The notes: generated from the letters alone by a model not told the origin. Positions 25,301 to 36,840 are shown, numbered from the stretch's first letter. The stretch is DNA of 64,000 nucleotides from Adineta steineri (GCA_905250115.1 CAJNOI010000125.1:226156-290155), one strand, 5' to 3'. Made by a program: numbers and translations.

Positions 25301-28300
25301 CAAAGAAATAATCAGAAGTAGTTTAGTTATCTTGACTATTTCGGAAAAGTAATTAAAAAGTAAATAAGTTATACATTGTTCACGTTCAAAAAGAAAATAA
25401 AATATTTATAAGTTAATGATTGTCACACATGGTGAGATACCCAGGTCGAAAAATACAGGACGGAAACGAGTGGGTCCATTTCATTATGATGAATTGATCG
25501 AAACAGCATTCCGGAATGTAATTCACCGGATTTTTCCACTTTTCTCTAGGCATGACGGACTGAAAATCGTTGGAAAGTTCCCGAAAAAAACGCAGAAACT
25601 GTATATTTTAAGATGGTTCGGATGGGGGCTGAATGAACGCCGCCCATTCGTAAAACGAAACCTAGATGAAACACTAGTATTAAGCACCTCTTGGGAAATA
25701 ACCAGTTCCACTTTGGTTTTTCACAAATTCCAAACGAGCGACACCAGACTGGTTCTAACCTCCATTTCAGACTCAACTTCAAACAATTCCTGAGCGCGGA
25801 AGCAATGTGCGTATACGATTCTTCTTTTCCGACGGGATTCCTGATTCAGTTTTTCGAAAGTTGCTTGCATCAAAAGATACGTGTCATAGGGTGTGTGGGG
25901 TAGATGAGGACGTGGGTATGGTTGTGGATATGGGGGTGATGGTGTCTCTAGTCTGCTACGTCTATTATCAACCCACACCTACGTTAACGAAAACATTTCA
26001 ATAAAAGAAAAGGCCTTTCAAATGAATAATGTTTCCTTGGTAAAAAATGATATTGATCACATATAGAAATAGAATTCCTTTCATTTGTTTAACGTTGAAT
26101 TATAGATTTTTATAATATTAATTTTAGCTGAAATTTATTTTAAACCAAATCGAAGAAATCAATTCATCAATGATCACATGTGTTTGTGCAACTGATCCTT
26201 ATTGTAAAGTTCCGACTGTTATTTACGATCTTTATTATAAACAAGAGGCTAATAATAATAGTTTAATCTATAGTGTATCAGGTTGGGTTCAAGGATGTCT
26301 TGCTATGGATTCTCTTCTTCTTTCAACACTCCAATGTTTATATGTTGATTCAGATTGTTTTCCATTATTATTGAGATATACTGACAAGAATTGGTTTAAT
26401 AGACAACCATCGCTTATAATTCATCCAATGGTTTATAATCCAGCAACGAGCCGTTTTCCTCCAAATACAACTGTTTCAATGATGTTTAGGGAAATTATGA
26501 TCGAACAATGGAATCCATCTTTATCGCACAAATCATTTTATGAATCATGTGCACCGATTTATTGTACTTATTCAAAAAAAATTCGTACAAAAAGTTTTGT
26601 TGGAGTGATAATAGAATTGATAGCAACGATTGGTGGTATTGTGGCTTTATTACGGATTGTGACACCTTATCTAATTAAATTTATTCTTCAATTACCAACA
26701 ATATGTAAGAAAAAGGAACAACATCAACCAAGAGAACGAGGTAATGAGAGTTTTAATCAAATCTTCAAAAGATAAACTTTAAAGTTTCGTTGATTGAAAT
26801 TGAATTATTTTGTAAATAATATCGGACGAAGTGTTCATCAACCGAAAAACGTTTCGACATAAGACTTCAAAATAATTGTTACAGTAAAACAAAAAATGTC
26901 TCATTATTTTGTTTTTTGACTAAATAATAGTTATATAATTTTATTTAATATTTGAAGATTTCTAAATGTTTACCCGCTATATAAAAATATTAAAACCGAA
27001 TGTATTTAATATGATTTTATTTCTTTTCAGTTCATCGTAGTTGTGTCGATCGAATAAGAATCATGATACGAAATCTGATTAAGCTTTTGTCAACAACTTT
27101 AATTGAATTAAATATATTTTCAACACGTGATTTTGGAAGTAATACTGATCAAATAACAGCTAAACGTTATGGTCGATGGGCAACTCGTCTTTATATTGTT
27201 TTATTTCTTAGTTGTCTGGTTATTCTTATCTTTTATACAACTATTCGACCACATAATTTAACAAAGACATTTGATCAACCATCATTTATGCGTTATACAC
27301 ATTTGAAAAAAACTTATGGAAATAAATTAAAATGTTCATGCTCAAAAATAGCATCAACATATGATCGATTTGTTGAAATTAAACCAGAATTTCATTCGGT
27401 AAGAGATTGTTTTGTTGTTTTAAAAGAATGGAATAAGCAACTGATTACATCATGACCTTGTTCATCAGGATAAAATCTTACCGCCAATGGGCAAACATCC
27501 ACTAGCAATTCGGCAATGGCAAAAATACCATCAATGAAATTTACAATTGACAAAATCTTAGAAACTCTTATTAATCAGATAAAATGAAAGAACTTTATTT
27601 TTTTTACGAAAATTTTGTTATAAAAATTTTCAATGATAGGTTTAATTAACAGTTTCATTGATTTTTATTGATAGATTTGTTCAAGTGAATTCGTTTCCGA
27701 ACAATGGCGAGTCGGTATAACAAATGGTCTTGTTTCTAATTTATCTATTTATTCACAAAAAGATTATCGTCGATTTATTTCTGCTCATACACAATATCTT
27801 CAAGGATTATGTCGACTTTCTCAACAATCAGTCAATAATGCTATTAATGAATCTCTAACATCATTACTAGTCACTATTGAACTTCTCTCTGAACAAAATT
27901 TTTATAACCATCTGAATAACTCAATTGATCAAAGCAAATCAAATGCTCCTATTCTATTCTCTCGTCTTCTCTTCATCACTCGAACTGTTAATCATGGAAA
28001 TGCTTTCATATCAACATATGGCTCAAATTTCGAATATATTTCTTTGGTGACTAAAAATGGCGGTGGTTATGCATATACTGAAGGTATGATTTATGATAAT
28101 GAATGCTCATGTGGAATGTATTCAAATTGTACAACTCAAGCAACTTTTGTCAACGAAAATACTTCAAAAATAATACCAGTGAAAGGATTAAAAATAGGAT
28201 GTACACCAAGTGAATCATTTCGCTTATCAACTCTTGAATGTTTTTATGATCAATCATGTCTTAATCTTATTGAAAATTATACAAATTATCATAATTCTTC

Positions 28301-30694
28301 AACTCCTCTTTCAATAATGTCCAGTCGTTTTCCAGAGAATGCAACAATTGATGAATTGATTAAAAATTTATTCAATGAACGATGGTTCAATCAATCCAAC
28401 TATTCATCTTATTATGAACAGTGTTCTCCTTTATTATGTTCATACACTGATATTGAAAGATTTAATATATTGTACACGATTACTCTTTTTCTTGGTCTTC
28501 AAGGTGGTTTAGCAATAGTTCTCAAATGGATTTGTCCAAAACTAGTTCGAATTGTATCAATAGTCAATCGTTATCGAAAAAGACAAAGAACATCAATTCA
28601 TCCTGACAATTCTCTTGAAATATCATCTAATAGTTCTGTTATTCATAACACAACTTTAAATGTTGAAATTACAAGAACCGATAATATAACATCTGAGTAT
28701 ATCATCGATGTTTTTAATTTATTATTTTAATTTTAAATTTCTCTGCTTTAGAGGAATTATTATTCCACCAATTCGGCGTTATTCTAATATAATTTCGATA
28801 ATTGTATTACTAATAGTTTTGATCGTCGGTATTATCATTTTTTCGATTTATTATACTAAACATGGTAAGAATACAGTTTTACAGTTGATATTCATTGTAA
28901 AACGTGAAATGAAATACAGTAAACTAAAACGTAGTTTAAAAGCTATTTTGATATATAGATGAATGTGATAAACGAAAATATATGTAACTTTTTTAACAAA
29001 TATCTTGACTCAAAAATGATCAAAGATATTTGATGAAATAATTATTAAATGTTTGTTTTTTCAATAGTTTCGACAACGGATGCAAAAGTGGATGATAGTT
29101 TGAATACAACAGCAAGTACAACGATATTAACATCTTCGACTACACCAGGTTAGTAATTGAATTAAAACCACAGTTGGATAGTGATCGGATAAAATGTCGC
29201 ATTAATAAGGTGGTGTAGTATTTCAACGGTAGATGTGAGTGCGATATTCGTTTCTCACCTATATACATACTCTACTCTTGAAATATTATGTCATCTAATT
29301 ATTGCATTATTTTGTCTTGAGACATTCTCTCCTAGCGCTGTAGTTTAGCAATTTGTTTCTCGAAAACTTTAAAGAAAGCTATTTTTTTCTAACATAAAAA
29401 TGATGTATAAATTTGGGGAATAACTATCTTTAGCATCTTGTAGAGCAACAGGATAGGATAGAAATTGCTTTTTTTTGTCAACCTGTCCTTTGACTATCTG
29501 TGTATCATACATAACGATTTATTTTATACAAAACTTAATGTCCAAGTTAATTTACATCGAATAGTATTTGTTTCGGTTTATTTCTCTTTAGAACCATTTT
29601 GTCAATTGAAATTTGAACTAATATCAATCAAAATGTCTTGTATTGGAAATATTTTAAGCGGTGCTGCAGATTTTAATAATGATAATCAAGTTGATCTGAT
29701 ATACATTTGTGACTTTAATTCCACTCAGAACATGGCTTTATTATTTGCCAATGGTAATGGAACATTTCAAGAACCACTTATCTCATATGGTAGTTTTAAT
29801 GGATTACAACATGTTCTTGTTGCTGATATTAACAATGACAATCGATCTGATCTAATTTTTATGCACAGGAGCGAAAGCAATTATGTTTTTACTATTTTAC
29901 TTGAGAATGGTAATGGAATATTTCAAACACAAAACATGTTGCCTCAGTTAATGCGTGAAGAGCCACGACAAATAAGTGTGATTGATCTCAACAATGACAA
30001 GAAAGTAGATATCGTTATGATTCTTAAAGATGATTGTAATGTTTATGTGATGTTTGGAAATGGAAACGCAAAATTTTCACCAGAACCTATCTTATCTGTA
30101 GGGGTAAAGTGTAGTCTTAATGAATTTGTTGTTGGTGATGTTAATAATGATAGCTATTTCGATATTGTTGTGTATGATCACAGATCTTTACATATTTATG
30201 TATTTTTTGGACAGGCTAATGAAACATTTGAATCAGTGAAATGGTTTTTTACTACAGTTGATGCTCAAATATCTAAAATAGTTATTGGTGATTTTGATAA
30301 TGATGATCAATCTGATATTGGTTTTATTTACATTTGGAAGGATCTTGTTTATATGATATATCAATATAACAATAATAGTTTCAGTGTCCACGAAAAAACT
30401 ATTATAAAATCTACTCAAGGCTTGACTTCAGCTGTTGTAGGTGATATTAATGGTGATAATCATTTAGATATCATTATTAATTTGACTTACCCATGTAGAA
30501 TCTATGCATTACTTGGATATGGAAATGGAAAGTTTTCTATACAAACCATTCATTCAAACGAATCACAATCTAATTGCAAATGGATTACTTTTACCGATTT
30601 CAATAATGATAATTATCAAGATATAATTACCATGGGCATTGACGCTCAAGTCATAAATATTTTCTTAAACAAGCGTCAATGTTTAGCAACCTAA
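19327..30694 (+). CDS. Giant modular membrane protein: three two-TM cysteine-rich modules, a seventh TM and an FG-GAP propeller (1790 aa)
   Basis: Exons: 19327-19498, 22001-22293, 23311-23871, 23919-24225, 24288-24422, 24657-25261, 26128-26740, 27031-27398, 27675-28696, 28752-28864, 29068-29148, 29592-30694. All junctions are GT-AG, phases agree and the sum is 5373 nt, divisible by three. Each module has a short cytoplasmic N-part, a TM (TRLYVVLFAVCLYMLFY in module 1, TRLYIVLFLSCLVILIFY in module 3), a cysteine-rich ectodomain with N-glycosylation sites (CSCS/CPCS, ICSSEF, QCSP.LCSY) and a second TM with a GG pair. TMs lie near 50, 400, 480, 850, 946, 1286 and 1372. A Thr/Ser linker then leads to seven FG-GAP/VCBS calcium-type motifs (ADFNNDNQVDLI, GDINGDNHLDII and others). 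With N inside, seven TMs put the propeller outside. Modules could instead be separate genes, each ending in what I read as intron. Function unknown; surface adhesion is a guess. Confidence 0.65.
20100..21350 (+). repeat. Diverged satellite array in the first intron (unit ~127-154 bp)
   Basis: A recognisable core (GAAAGTTTGGTGACGTTAGC and variants, then TATCACAG and a GGGTGAAATTCCACCCAGA hairpin) recurs near 20197, 20351, 20478, 20604, 20905, 21034, 21178 and 21306; one unit near 20755 is too decayed to place. Spacing is 126-154 bp. The array is richer in G+C than its surroundings. No open frame runs through it. Confidence 0.75.
21783..21849. repeat. Telomere-like inverted repeat inside intron 1
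   Basis: GAGAGTAGAGTGTGGGTGTGG on the left and CCCACACTCACAGACACACACTCTC on the right. It lies about 150 bp before the second exon of the giant gene. Confidence 0.75.
22294..23310 (+). other. Intron 2 of the giant membrane gene
   Basis: A 1017-bp intron between CAA|GTAAGT and TTTCTTTAG. It is AT-rich apart from a more G+C-rich stretch at 22490-22640 with short GATGTT repeats. I see no gene inside. Confidence 0.55.
25262..26127 (+). other. Intron 6 of the giant gene, with an inserted G+C-richer segment
   Basis: The intron holds an approximately 25400-25880 block that is clearly less AT-rich than its surroundings and is open in several frames on both strands at once, which argues against any one of them being coding. 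Its composition suggests an inserted element; I see no clear terminal repeats or known protein. A telomere-like inverted repeat follows at 25890-25985. Confidence 0.5.
25890..25985. repeat. Telomere-like inverted repeat (diverged)
   Basis: Left arm GTGTGTGGGGTAGATGAGG and GTGGGTATGGTTGTGG; right arm CAACCCACACCTACG. Located in intron 6 of the giant gene. Confidence 0.6.
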
Positions 30695-31029
30695 TAAAAT
30701 TGAACAATCTCTTGGATATTTCATATTTAGAAACTTAAATAAAACTCTAATCAATCAAGAAATTTTTTTTAACATATTTTTACATCGATATGTCTCTTTT
30801 TTCTTTTCTTCTTGATAAATACTTGTTTTTACATCGCTAAACTTTATATTTGCTTCTGCTTTAAAAATCTTGCTAAAAACCTAATATTCAAATTTTATTT
30901 CATCGAATCGTTTTTCCTTCTTAAATTATTTATTTGAAATCGTTTAATACATAATATTTAATTAAAACTCCATCAATTATCATTTGACAAATATGTTCTT
31001 GATTTTGATCAGATGTCAAATTTATATTT
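30695..31029. other. Intergenic, AT-rich
   Basis: Spacer between the convergent 3' ends of the giant membrane gene and the minus-strand fragment. It contains an AATAAA-like signal (TTAAATAAAAC) about 45 bp after the stop at 30694; nothing else seen. Confidence 0.5.
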
Positions 31030-31593
31030 TCATTTAAAGGATTTTCTAAATGTTGAAGTTAAAAATTTTTTATTCAGATGAATTGATGCATTTGGAATTG
31101 ATTTTAAATAAAAATAATTTAGTTGTTTTGGAAATATATTTACCCATTGATATTTATTAATATTAAGTAATTTTGGTTGATTAACTGTATAGATATATAT
31201 TTGAATGATTAATTTTTTTAAATAAAAACAACATTTTTGAATAAAATGATTTAATTCATCGATTGTACATTCATGAAATGGACGAAGAATAAGATATGTT
31301 AAATAATATTGATGTGATATGACTAACGTTTGTTGACAGGATTTTCTTATCAAAACATCAATTGATCTAATTTTTTCTGTTCGATTAAGAATTCGTGAAA
31401 GATAAGAAATTTTTTTACATGATTTTATTTCATTATAACGTAAATTCGATATTATTATTGAACGAAGTGATAAAAATTGATTTGTTTTTAATGAGCGAAT
31501 AGATTTTGGAGTATTTTTATCTGTTTCAAGATTAATATTATGTGAATAATTTTCAATTATTTGTTTAAAACGCTTTCGTTTTTTGATAAACAT
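31030..31593 (-). CDS. Unrecognised basic protein or fragment, possibly LRR-like (187 aa)
   Basis: An intronless frame with irregular leucine-rich segments (LNHFIQKCCFYLKKLIIQIYI, then KYQWVNIFPKQLNYFYLKS). The spacing and the aromatic QW..FPKQL pattern recall the C-terminal repeats of large F-box/LRR-like families in rotifers, as I remember them, but there is no F-box at the N-terminus and the start (MFIKKRKRFKQI) may be an internal methionine. It could be a truncated gene copy. No signal peptide or TM. Confidence 0.4.
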   Translation of the reverse strand: MFIKKRKRFKQIIENYSHNINLETDKNTPKSIRSLKTNQFLSLRSIIISNLRYNEIKSCKKISYLSRILNRTEKIRSIDVLIRKSCQQTLVISHQYYLTYLILRPFHECTIDELNHFIQKCCFYLKKLIIQIYIYTVNQPKLLNINKYQWVNIFPKQLNYFYLKSIPNASIHLNKKFLTSTFRKSFK

Positions 31594-31731
31594 GATAATT
31601 TTAATGCTATTCTCAAACTTTTAATGATGAAAATGTTCATTCATTTTCTTTTATAATATTAATAAATATTTATTACTTATTAAATATTTTTAAAGACAAA
31701 AATAAAATTAAAGAAGTATGATTTATGAATT

Positions 31732-31782
31732 ATGAGGGTGTGGGTGAGAGTGTTTTGTCTTCTCTCACCAACACTCTCAAGA
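31732..31782. repeat. Telomere-like inverted repeat
   Basis: TGAGGGTGTGGGTGAGAGTG on the left and CTCTCACCAACACTCTCAAG on the right with an 8-bp spacer. It lies about 80 bp beyond the 3' end of the SLC33A1-like gene. Confidence 0.75.
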
Positions 31783-31862
31783 TTTTACAATTGTAATATT
31801 TTTTTAAGGATACACTATCTTCATCCCTATATGCTCAATCATAGTTTTTAAATACAAGACAT

Positions 31863-33340
31863 TTAGTTTTTCTCTGTGTGCGTAAGGAATAATACATTTT
31901 GATCTTGCTCGTCTAATGTCGTTGCACCATTTATATTTGCTTCTTTTTTAATATGCCATTCTGAAGCGGGTAGCTTTTGTAATCGTTTCAAAGTTCGACA
32001 AGAAAGACTAAACCATAGGAGACCCAAAAACGAGCTTGCGCTTACTGCTGTAATATAATCATATTTCTTCGGCAATAAGTTGGCCGCATAAAGAACGGCT
32101 GATGAATTTAGAGCATAACCTAAATTAGCTATAGTAGCTAACAGTGTCATATAGGTACCACCGATATCTGGTTGACAGATCGAAGCAGAAAATCCAACAG
32201 AGGAGGCAAATAGTAATGTCCTAATGAATTCACTTATTGTAAGTAGTATAATAAGTACTGGATAATAATAACCAGATGAGATCATGCTAGGAGTAAAGTA
32301 GACGTAGACAGCAAGTGGAAGAGCATGAATAAGATATAATACATAAAATCTTGCATACCAATCGAGAGCTCGCTCTGTATGTCGAATGATCAAAGGCGTA
32401 ATAATTGCAGCAAGAGTTACTGGTATGTTGACAAGAGCTAAATTCTCTCGTGATACTCCTTGACTAAAACGAAAATATTTCGAAAAAGAAAATTAAAAGA
32501 CGCTGCTTACCTAATAAGTGCCAATGGAGTCATAGTCTGAATAGCGACAAAGCCAATCGGTGAGATCAATGCAACAATAGTTATTTTTTGAATACATTTC
32601 TTTTTAAAAAGTTTTATAATTGAAAGATAAGTTTCAATTAGAGATAGATCATGTGCTTTTTTACCATTAGCATCCAATTTTTCTTCTTTCTCTCGTACAA
32701 ATATGATAAGACACACGGTAACAATTAGAAATGCCACCGCTACAAATCGTACGAAATGTACTAATGAAAATAAACCTGTTGTTTGATAAGGTAATGAAAG
32801 TGGTTCACGAATGAATTTGTTCGTAAAATTGGCTGATTCAAATGTTAAAAGAAACGAAGAACCAAGAAAACGACCAAATGTTTGTCCTATAGCTTGAGAT
32901 GTCGATGCCCATTGAGGATTGGAGACAGCAAATAACGTAATAGCTAAACCATCAACACAAACATCTTCAGATGCAGTAAGAAAAACAATTATAAAGAAAA
33001 CAATAGTAAGTATTATAACACGATTATTAATTATCCATGATTGAATAAAGAATGATATCGAGAATAAAACTGCACCTGAAATTAATAGTATAGGTACTAA
33101 CCATGATTTACGTCTTCCAAATCGCCTTATATATAACACATCGATTAATGGTGCCCAAAGCAATTTTAATGAGAATGGATACATAGCAAAATTAAATGTA
33201 CCTCGATCTTTCCATGTAGCACCATAATAAATCAAAAACAATGGTATACTACTTGTAAGTCCAAGATTCATGCCTTGCAAAATATATAGAGTAATAGTCA
33301 GACAAATATTTGACTTTGATGTGCCACGATTAGTAGGCAT
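31863..33340 (-). CDS. SLC33A1: Acetyl-CoA transporter, SLC33A1 (AT-1) family
   Basis: Two minus-strand exons, 33340-32511 and 32463-31863, joined across a 47-bp GT-AG intron in matching phase, give 476 residues. Family hallmarks are LQGMNLGLTSSIPLFL near residue 20, the very conserved FSLKLLWAPLIDVLY followed by FGRRKSWLVP, ASEDVCVDGLAI near 150, and ASTSQAIGQTFGRFLG. About eleven to twelve hydrophobic segments are visible. The family imports acetyl-CoA into the ER lumen for protein and glycolipid acetylation. The length is somewhat shorter than the roughly 550 residues of animal homologues, mostly through short termini. It is a regular metazoan-type housekeeping gene between accessory regions. 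Confidence 0.92.
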
Positions 33341-34387
33341 AGTTTGAAAATTGACTTGTTTTTTCTTTGGTAATGTATGAATGAAAAAAATCTAGAGGTA
33401 AGAGTTATGGACATTACGTTACATATGATAATAACAGTGTCATATACTGATAAGTATAAACAGAATGACAAAAAAAATTCTTCATTGGTTTTCTTATCTC
33501 ATTCTTTTATTTATTGTTCGGACATGCTTTAAACAATCTTCTTATAACGAGAATACCTCTACAGTAGAATTTGAGGATCGGTGTGGATGAAAGTGAGGGT
33601 GAGGGTAACATAATGGTATATTTAAATAACATTTAAAAGGAGACCAACATTAATCTGATTTAAACAAGAACTTGTTAAAAATGTTTTTAAACATTCAATA
33701 TCATAATAACATTTTAAATTTGAATATTTAGAATGAATAAATTCATCACTATGATCAATACAATCAAGTAATTAAATTAAGTAATTTATTTTGACGTGTT
33801 ATTCAAGCCATTGTATCTATCTCAGGAGTTTATATAAAGTCTTTGAACTACTCCATGAATAGGTAAGGTTTTCTTGAAAATAATGCATATAGAATATAAG
33901 TACTTCTGTCAAGGTCGACAACTGGTATTTTAAACTGCACAACTTCATGAAAACGACAGATCGATTCTCATTTACTGGGATAGCTTTGTTATAGTTCCGT
34001 AATTTAATTACTATGGTTTGTTTCTCTTTCTCATTTCTGTGTAGACAATGAACTGCTCGCAATAATTTACTCAAATTTCATATTCATTTCATTTTTTGTT
34101 AAATCTTAATGTAAAATATATTTTAATGAGTTCTTTCAAATAGTTATTATCAAAGTCATTCATATTTATTTGTATAAATATCATTTGTAATATCATGATA
34201 ATGAGAACCATCGCAGTGTCCTCAATTTTAAATGTTTGGAAATCGAAAATAAATGAGTATTGATCTAATTATTATTTTCGATCATTTATACAATTTTTAT
34301 CTTCACATATTTGAATATATTTAATGATATTGATTGTTTCGGTTATTATCTATTTTATTATCACTGATATAAATTATTTCTATTACA

Positions 34388-34450
34388 GATGATCGTGAGG
34401 ATGTGAATGTGATTGAACATATGTTATCTAACTCACAGTCCCACCCATGA
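34388..34450. repeat. Telomere-like inverted repeat (diverged)
   Basis: GTGAGGATGTGAATGTG on the left, CTCACAGTCCCACCCATG on the right. Confidence 0.5.
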
Positions 34451-34497
34451 TTGTATTCGTTCTCATTTATTAAAATATAGTAATGAAATCAATCACA

Positions 34498-34560
34498 TAA
34501 GGGTGTAGGTGTGGGTTATTGATCATTCTATTGATACCCACACCCACCCACACCCTCAAA
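34498..34560. repeat. Telomere-like inverted repeat
   Basis: AAGGGTGTAGGTGTGGGT on the left and ACCCACACCCACCCACACCC on the right, with an AT-rich spacer of about 20 bp. Its right end directly joins the 118-bp dispersed repeat. Confidence 0.85.
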
Positions 34561-34675
34561 ACAATTGAGTTTCTATTGACTTTTATCAATACTTTCAAAA
34601 TGTTCTACCAGGACCCCTACAGCCTTATGATGATGAGGGTGAAGGCGGAAACATAGACACATGATCAAGACCCTG
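34558..34675 (+). repeat. 118-bp dispersed repeat, copy A
   Basis: Matches 40043-40160 over its whole length at the same length, with scattered substitutions. Shared blocks include ACAATTGAGTTTCTATTGA, TTTCAAAATGTTCT and CCCTACAGCCTTA, ending ATCAAGACCCTG. Confidence 0.85.
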
Positions 34676-34679
34676 GTAC

Positions 34680-34772
34680 AAGGGTGTGGGTGTGGGTGAA
34701 GGTGAGGATGAGGGTACGCGTGTGGTGTAAGCTTATTCTATGATCTACATCCACACCCGCACCCGTACCCTC
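34680..34772. repeat. Telomere-like inverted repeat, long G arm
   Basis: AAGGGTGTGGGTGTGGGTG followed by further GGTGAGGATGAGGGT units, then CCACACCCGCACCCGTACCC on the right. One of the longest G-rich arms with a C-rich partner. Confidence 0.85.
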
Positions 34773-35165
34773 ATTAGATATCATTTTCTCGGAAGAATTA
34801 GTAAAAGCTTTTGAATCGTTATATTTATTGTTAATATTTCAGCCACTACAAAGGAGCTTCTCTGATAGGCAACCAAACTGATGTATGCTCTTTTTTTACA
34901 CTATCTCAATCCTGTGATGAATAAAGAATCAGAACGAAAAATTACAGAGTAAAAATAATTTTTCTGCTTCAAATAAATTTTCTTCTGACGAAATACAACT
35001 CTTATCTTGTCAAGTGAATAATAAAAAAGAATTTAATTGAAAAATATATCATAAAAAGGTTTTATCTAGTTAGAAAAATCATAAAGAAATTTACGAGTTT
35101 TATTTCAATTTAATATCTTCCGAGCAACGATAAGCACTCTATTCAGATGTTTCATAGTCTTCGAT

Positions 35166-35214
35166 GCTGGTGTGAGTATTACATTAACCATACTCTGACA
35201 CCCACACCCTTCAA
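35166..35214. repeat. Telomere-like inverted repeat (short)
   Basis: GCTGGTGTGAGTATTACA on the left and CTGACACCCACACCCTTCAA on the right. Confidence 0.55.
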
Positions 35215-35377
35215 TAGTTGATTTGTACAAAGTGAGAAACGTATTATCAGTTTAAATTTTATTGATAGACTGTTTATTTTGTTTGGTCCCACCAATAGTA
35301 AGGAGTCGTGCCACATATCCTGCGTTTCGGTGACATACTCTCATCTCCAGCTGGAGATCAACTAGGATATGGTCATC

Positions 35378-35452
35378 GGTGTGAGTAAGAGTGAGGATAC
35401 ACAAGAATATAAAGATACTTACACCCTCACCCGCACTCTTACCGACACTCTT
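35378..35452. repeat. Telomere-like inverted repeat
   Basis: CGGTGTGAGTAAGAGTGAGG on the left and CCCTCACCCGCACTCTTACC on the right, so the arms pair over about 20 bp. Confidence 0.75.
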
Positions 35453-35939
35453 GATAATATCGAAAGAAAACAGTATCGGAAAAAAGTTAGGAGATATGAT
35501 GTATTAATGTCGGAATCAAGACGAGAGAAGATAGTAATATTTGACTTGGAAATTTTTACTTAGCTCTTTTATTCTATATATATATATATATATCTTGATT
35601 TTCATACTTTTACTTGCAAAATCGGATCAATGAATCATTGAGACAAGTAGCGGAATGCAAGAAAAAATGATAGATTTAAAAGAAATACTAGAAGGTTTCT
35701 GTCTAGAATGAAATTCTGGTGACTCACGTCGATCATTACGAAATTATGATTTATTGGAGTAGATCACAATTATAAATAATAACAATAAAAAGCTAATGAT
35801 GGCAGTTTATCATTAATAGGATGCGTGTAAGCCTTTCATGTATATGCGCTGTCAAAAAGCGTTGCGATATATGTGGGTAACACGTCAATAGAATATTTCC
35901 TATATGAAAACATGAATTAATATCATCACGGCTCTTTTT

Positions 35940-36047
35940 TAAGGGTGTGAGTGTGAGCGAGTGTTGGTGTTGCACTCTTCTGGTATGCACACTCATACCT
36001 ATATCCACATCCACACTCAATTCCACTCACACCCACAGCCACCTTCT
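35940..36047. repeat. Telomere-like inverted repeat (long, complex)
   Basis: AAGGGTGTGAGTGTGAGCG on the left; several C-rich blocks follow (CACACTCATACC, ATCCACATCCACACTCAA, CACTCACACCCACAGCC). It ends about 40 bp before the acceptor of the next gene. Confidence 0.7.
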
Positions 36048-36074
36048 CTAAAGCTTATCTGTACCATCTGTTTT

Positions 36075-36086
36075 TATTGTATTTAG
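36075..36086 (+). promoter_or_regulatory. Candidate trans-splice acceptor of HEPN-like gene
   Basis: TTTTATTGTATTTAG ends 16 bases before the ATG at 36103. Consistent with leader addition to the first gene of a pair. Confidence 0.45.
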
Positions 36087-36102
36087 ATACAAACACCTAA
36101 TT

Positions 36103-36840
36103 ATGAGTGGCCACAAAAGGAAATTACAAGAATCTAAGCCTACCGGTCGGGCGATCCGCCAAGTTAGATATATTCAGCACTCCAGTTGCATCAAAGATAA
36201 CCCACATTATTTCGTATTCGTCGACCAACTGGAAAACAATTACGAGTTATTCACACCGGTAACTGCACCCGATCGTGTCAAAAATGGGGATCTCATTGTT
36301 GCTCGCAATGAAGTCCCCTGTAATAATAAACAGAAGTATGATGTACTTGCTGAAAAAATACAAAAAACTGAGGCTAAGCAAGCTGTAAGTGACAGCATTA
36401 GTTTTCTTGGTACCAAGTATATTCTCCCTAAACTCAAAGAACGCCGCCCAAATGACAGTACAGTTCAGAATTTTGTGTATTGGTCCAACTGTACTCAACG
36501 TTTAGGTAAAATACGTGACCGAACAGATTATGAGAACAATTTACAAAATGACATTTACGAAATTGTAGACTCGTATGGCCTAGGGCGAGCTGTGTGGGAC
36601 GCTCTCACTCAGCTTGTCACGGTTCGCAACCGATCCATTCACAGCAATACATATCTTCCCAGTGTGATCGGGGCACTACGAAAAAATGCTTGTCACGTGG
36701 AGCAACTACAAAATTCGTACGACTATAATTATGTGAATGCTGTACACGAGTTGTTGGACGCTCTTCAGAGAATAGTCCCTACTGAGGATGATAATGCTGC
36801 CGATAGGGAATTGGCTGAATTATATATAGGAGATAGCTGA
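36103..36840 (+). CDS. HEPN-like protein (245 aa), first gene of a pair
   Basis: One intronless frame with less AT-rich codon use than nearby genes. The N-terminus is basic (MSGHKRKLQESK). Residues about 140-235 look all-helical and contain LVTVRNRSIHSN, so R175-N176-x3-H180 fits the RNxxxH motif of HEPN domains, many of which are metal-independent RNases in bacterial defence and eukaryotic RNA cleavage. The rest (FVFVDQLENNYELFTP near 45-60) is unrecognised. An acceptor-like TTTAG lies upstream, an AATAAA just after the stop, and a second intronless gene follows 102 bp downstream on the same strand. RNase activity is an inference from one motif; a helical protein with a chance RNxxxH match is the alternative. 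Confidence 0.7.
   Translation: MSGHKRKLQESKPTGRAIRQVRYIQHSSCIKDNPHYFVFVDQLENNYELFTPVTAPDRVKNGDLIVARNEVPCNNKQKYDVLAEKIQKTEAKQAVSDSISFLGTKYILPKLKERRPNDSTVQNFVYWSNCTQRLGKIRDRTDYENNLQNDIYEIVDSYGLGRAVWDALTQLVTVRNRSIHSNTYLPSVIGALRKNACHVEQLQNSYDYNYVNAVHELLDALQRIVPTEDDNAADRELAELYIGDS

Larger units (their letters stand above)
33341..36084. other. Intergenic cluster of telomere-like repeats
   Basis: About 2.7 kb without a supportable gene. It carries six or seven telomere-like inverted repeats, a single G-rich arm at 33585-33612, one copy of a 118-bp dispersed repeat (34558-34675) and a short TA run near 35575. It is the densest cluster of these repeats in the window. Confidence 0.6.

Noticed and set aside
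25416-26004. Several overlapping open frames on both strands
   Set aside because: Simultaneous openness in many frames reflects lower AT content; none has a domain, and the segment lies in an intron.
35369-36026. Short proteins rich in Thr/Leu or His
   Set aside because: They translate telomere-like repeat arms.
36240-36498. Antisense frames within the HEPN-like gene
   Set aside because: Shadow frames of the plus-strand gene, without independent support.
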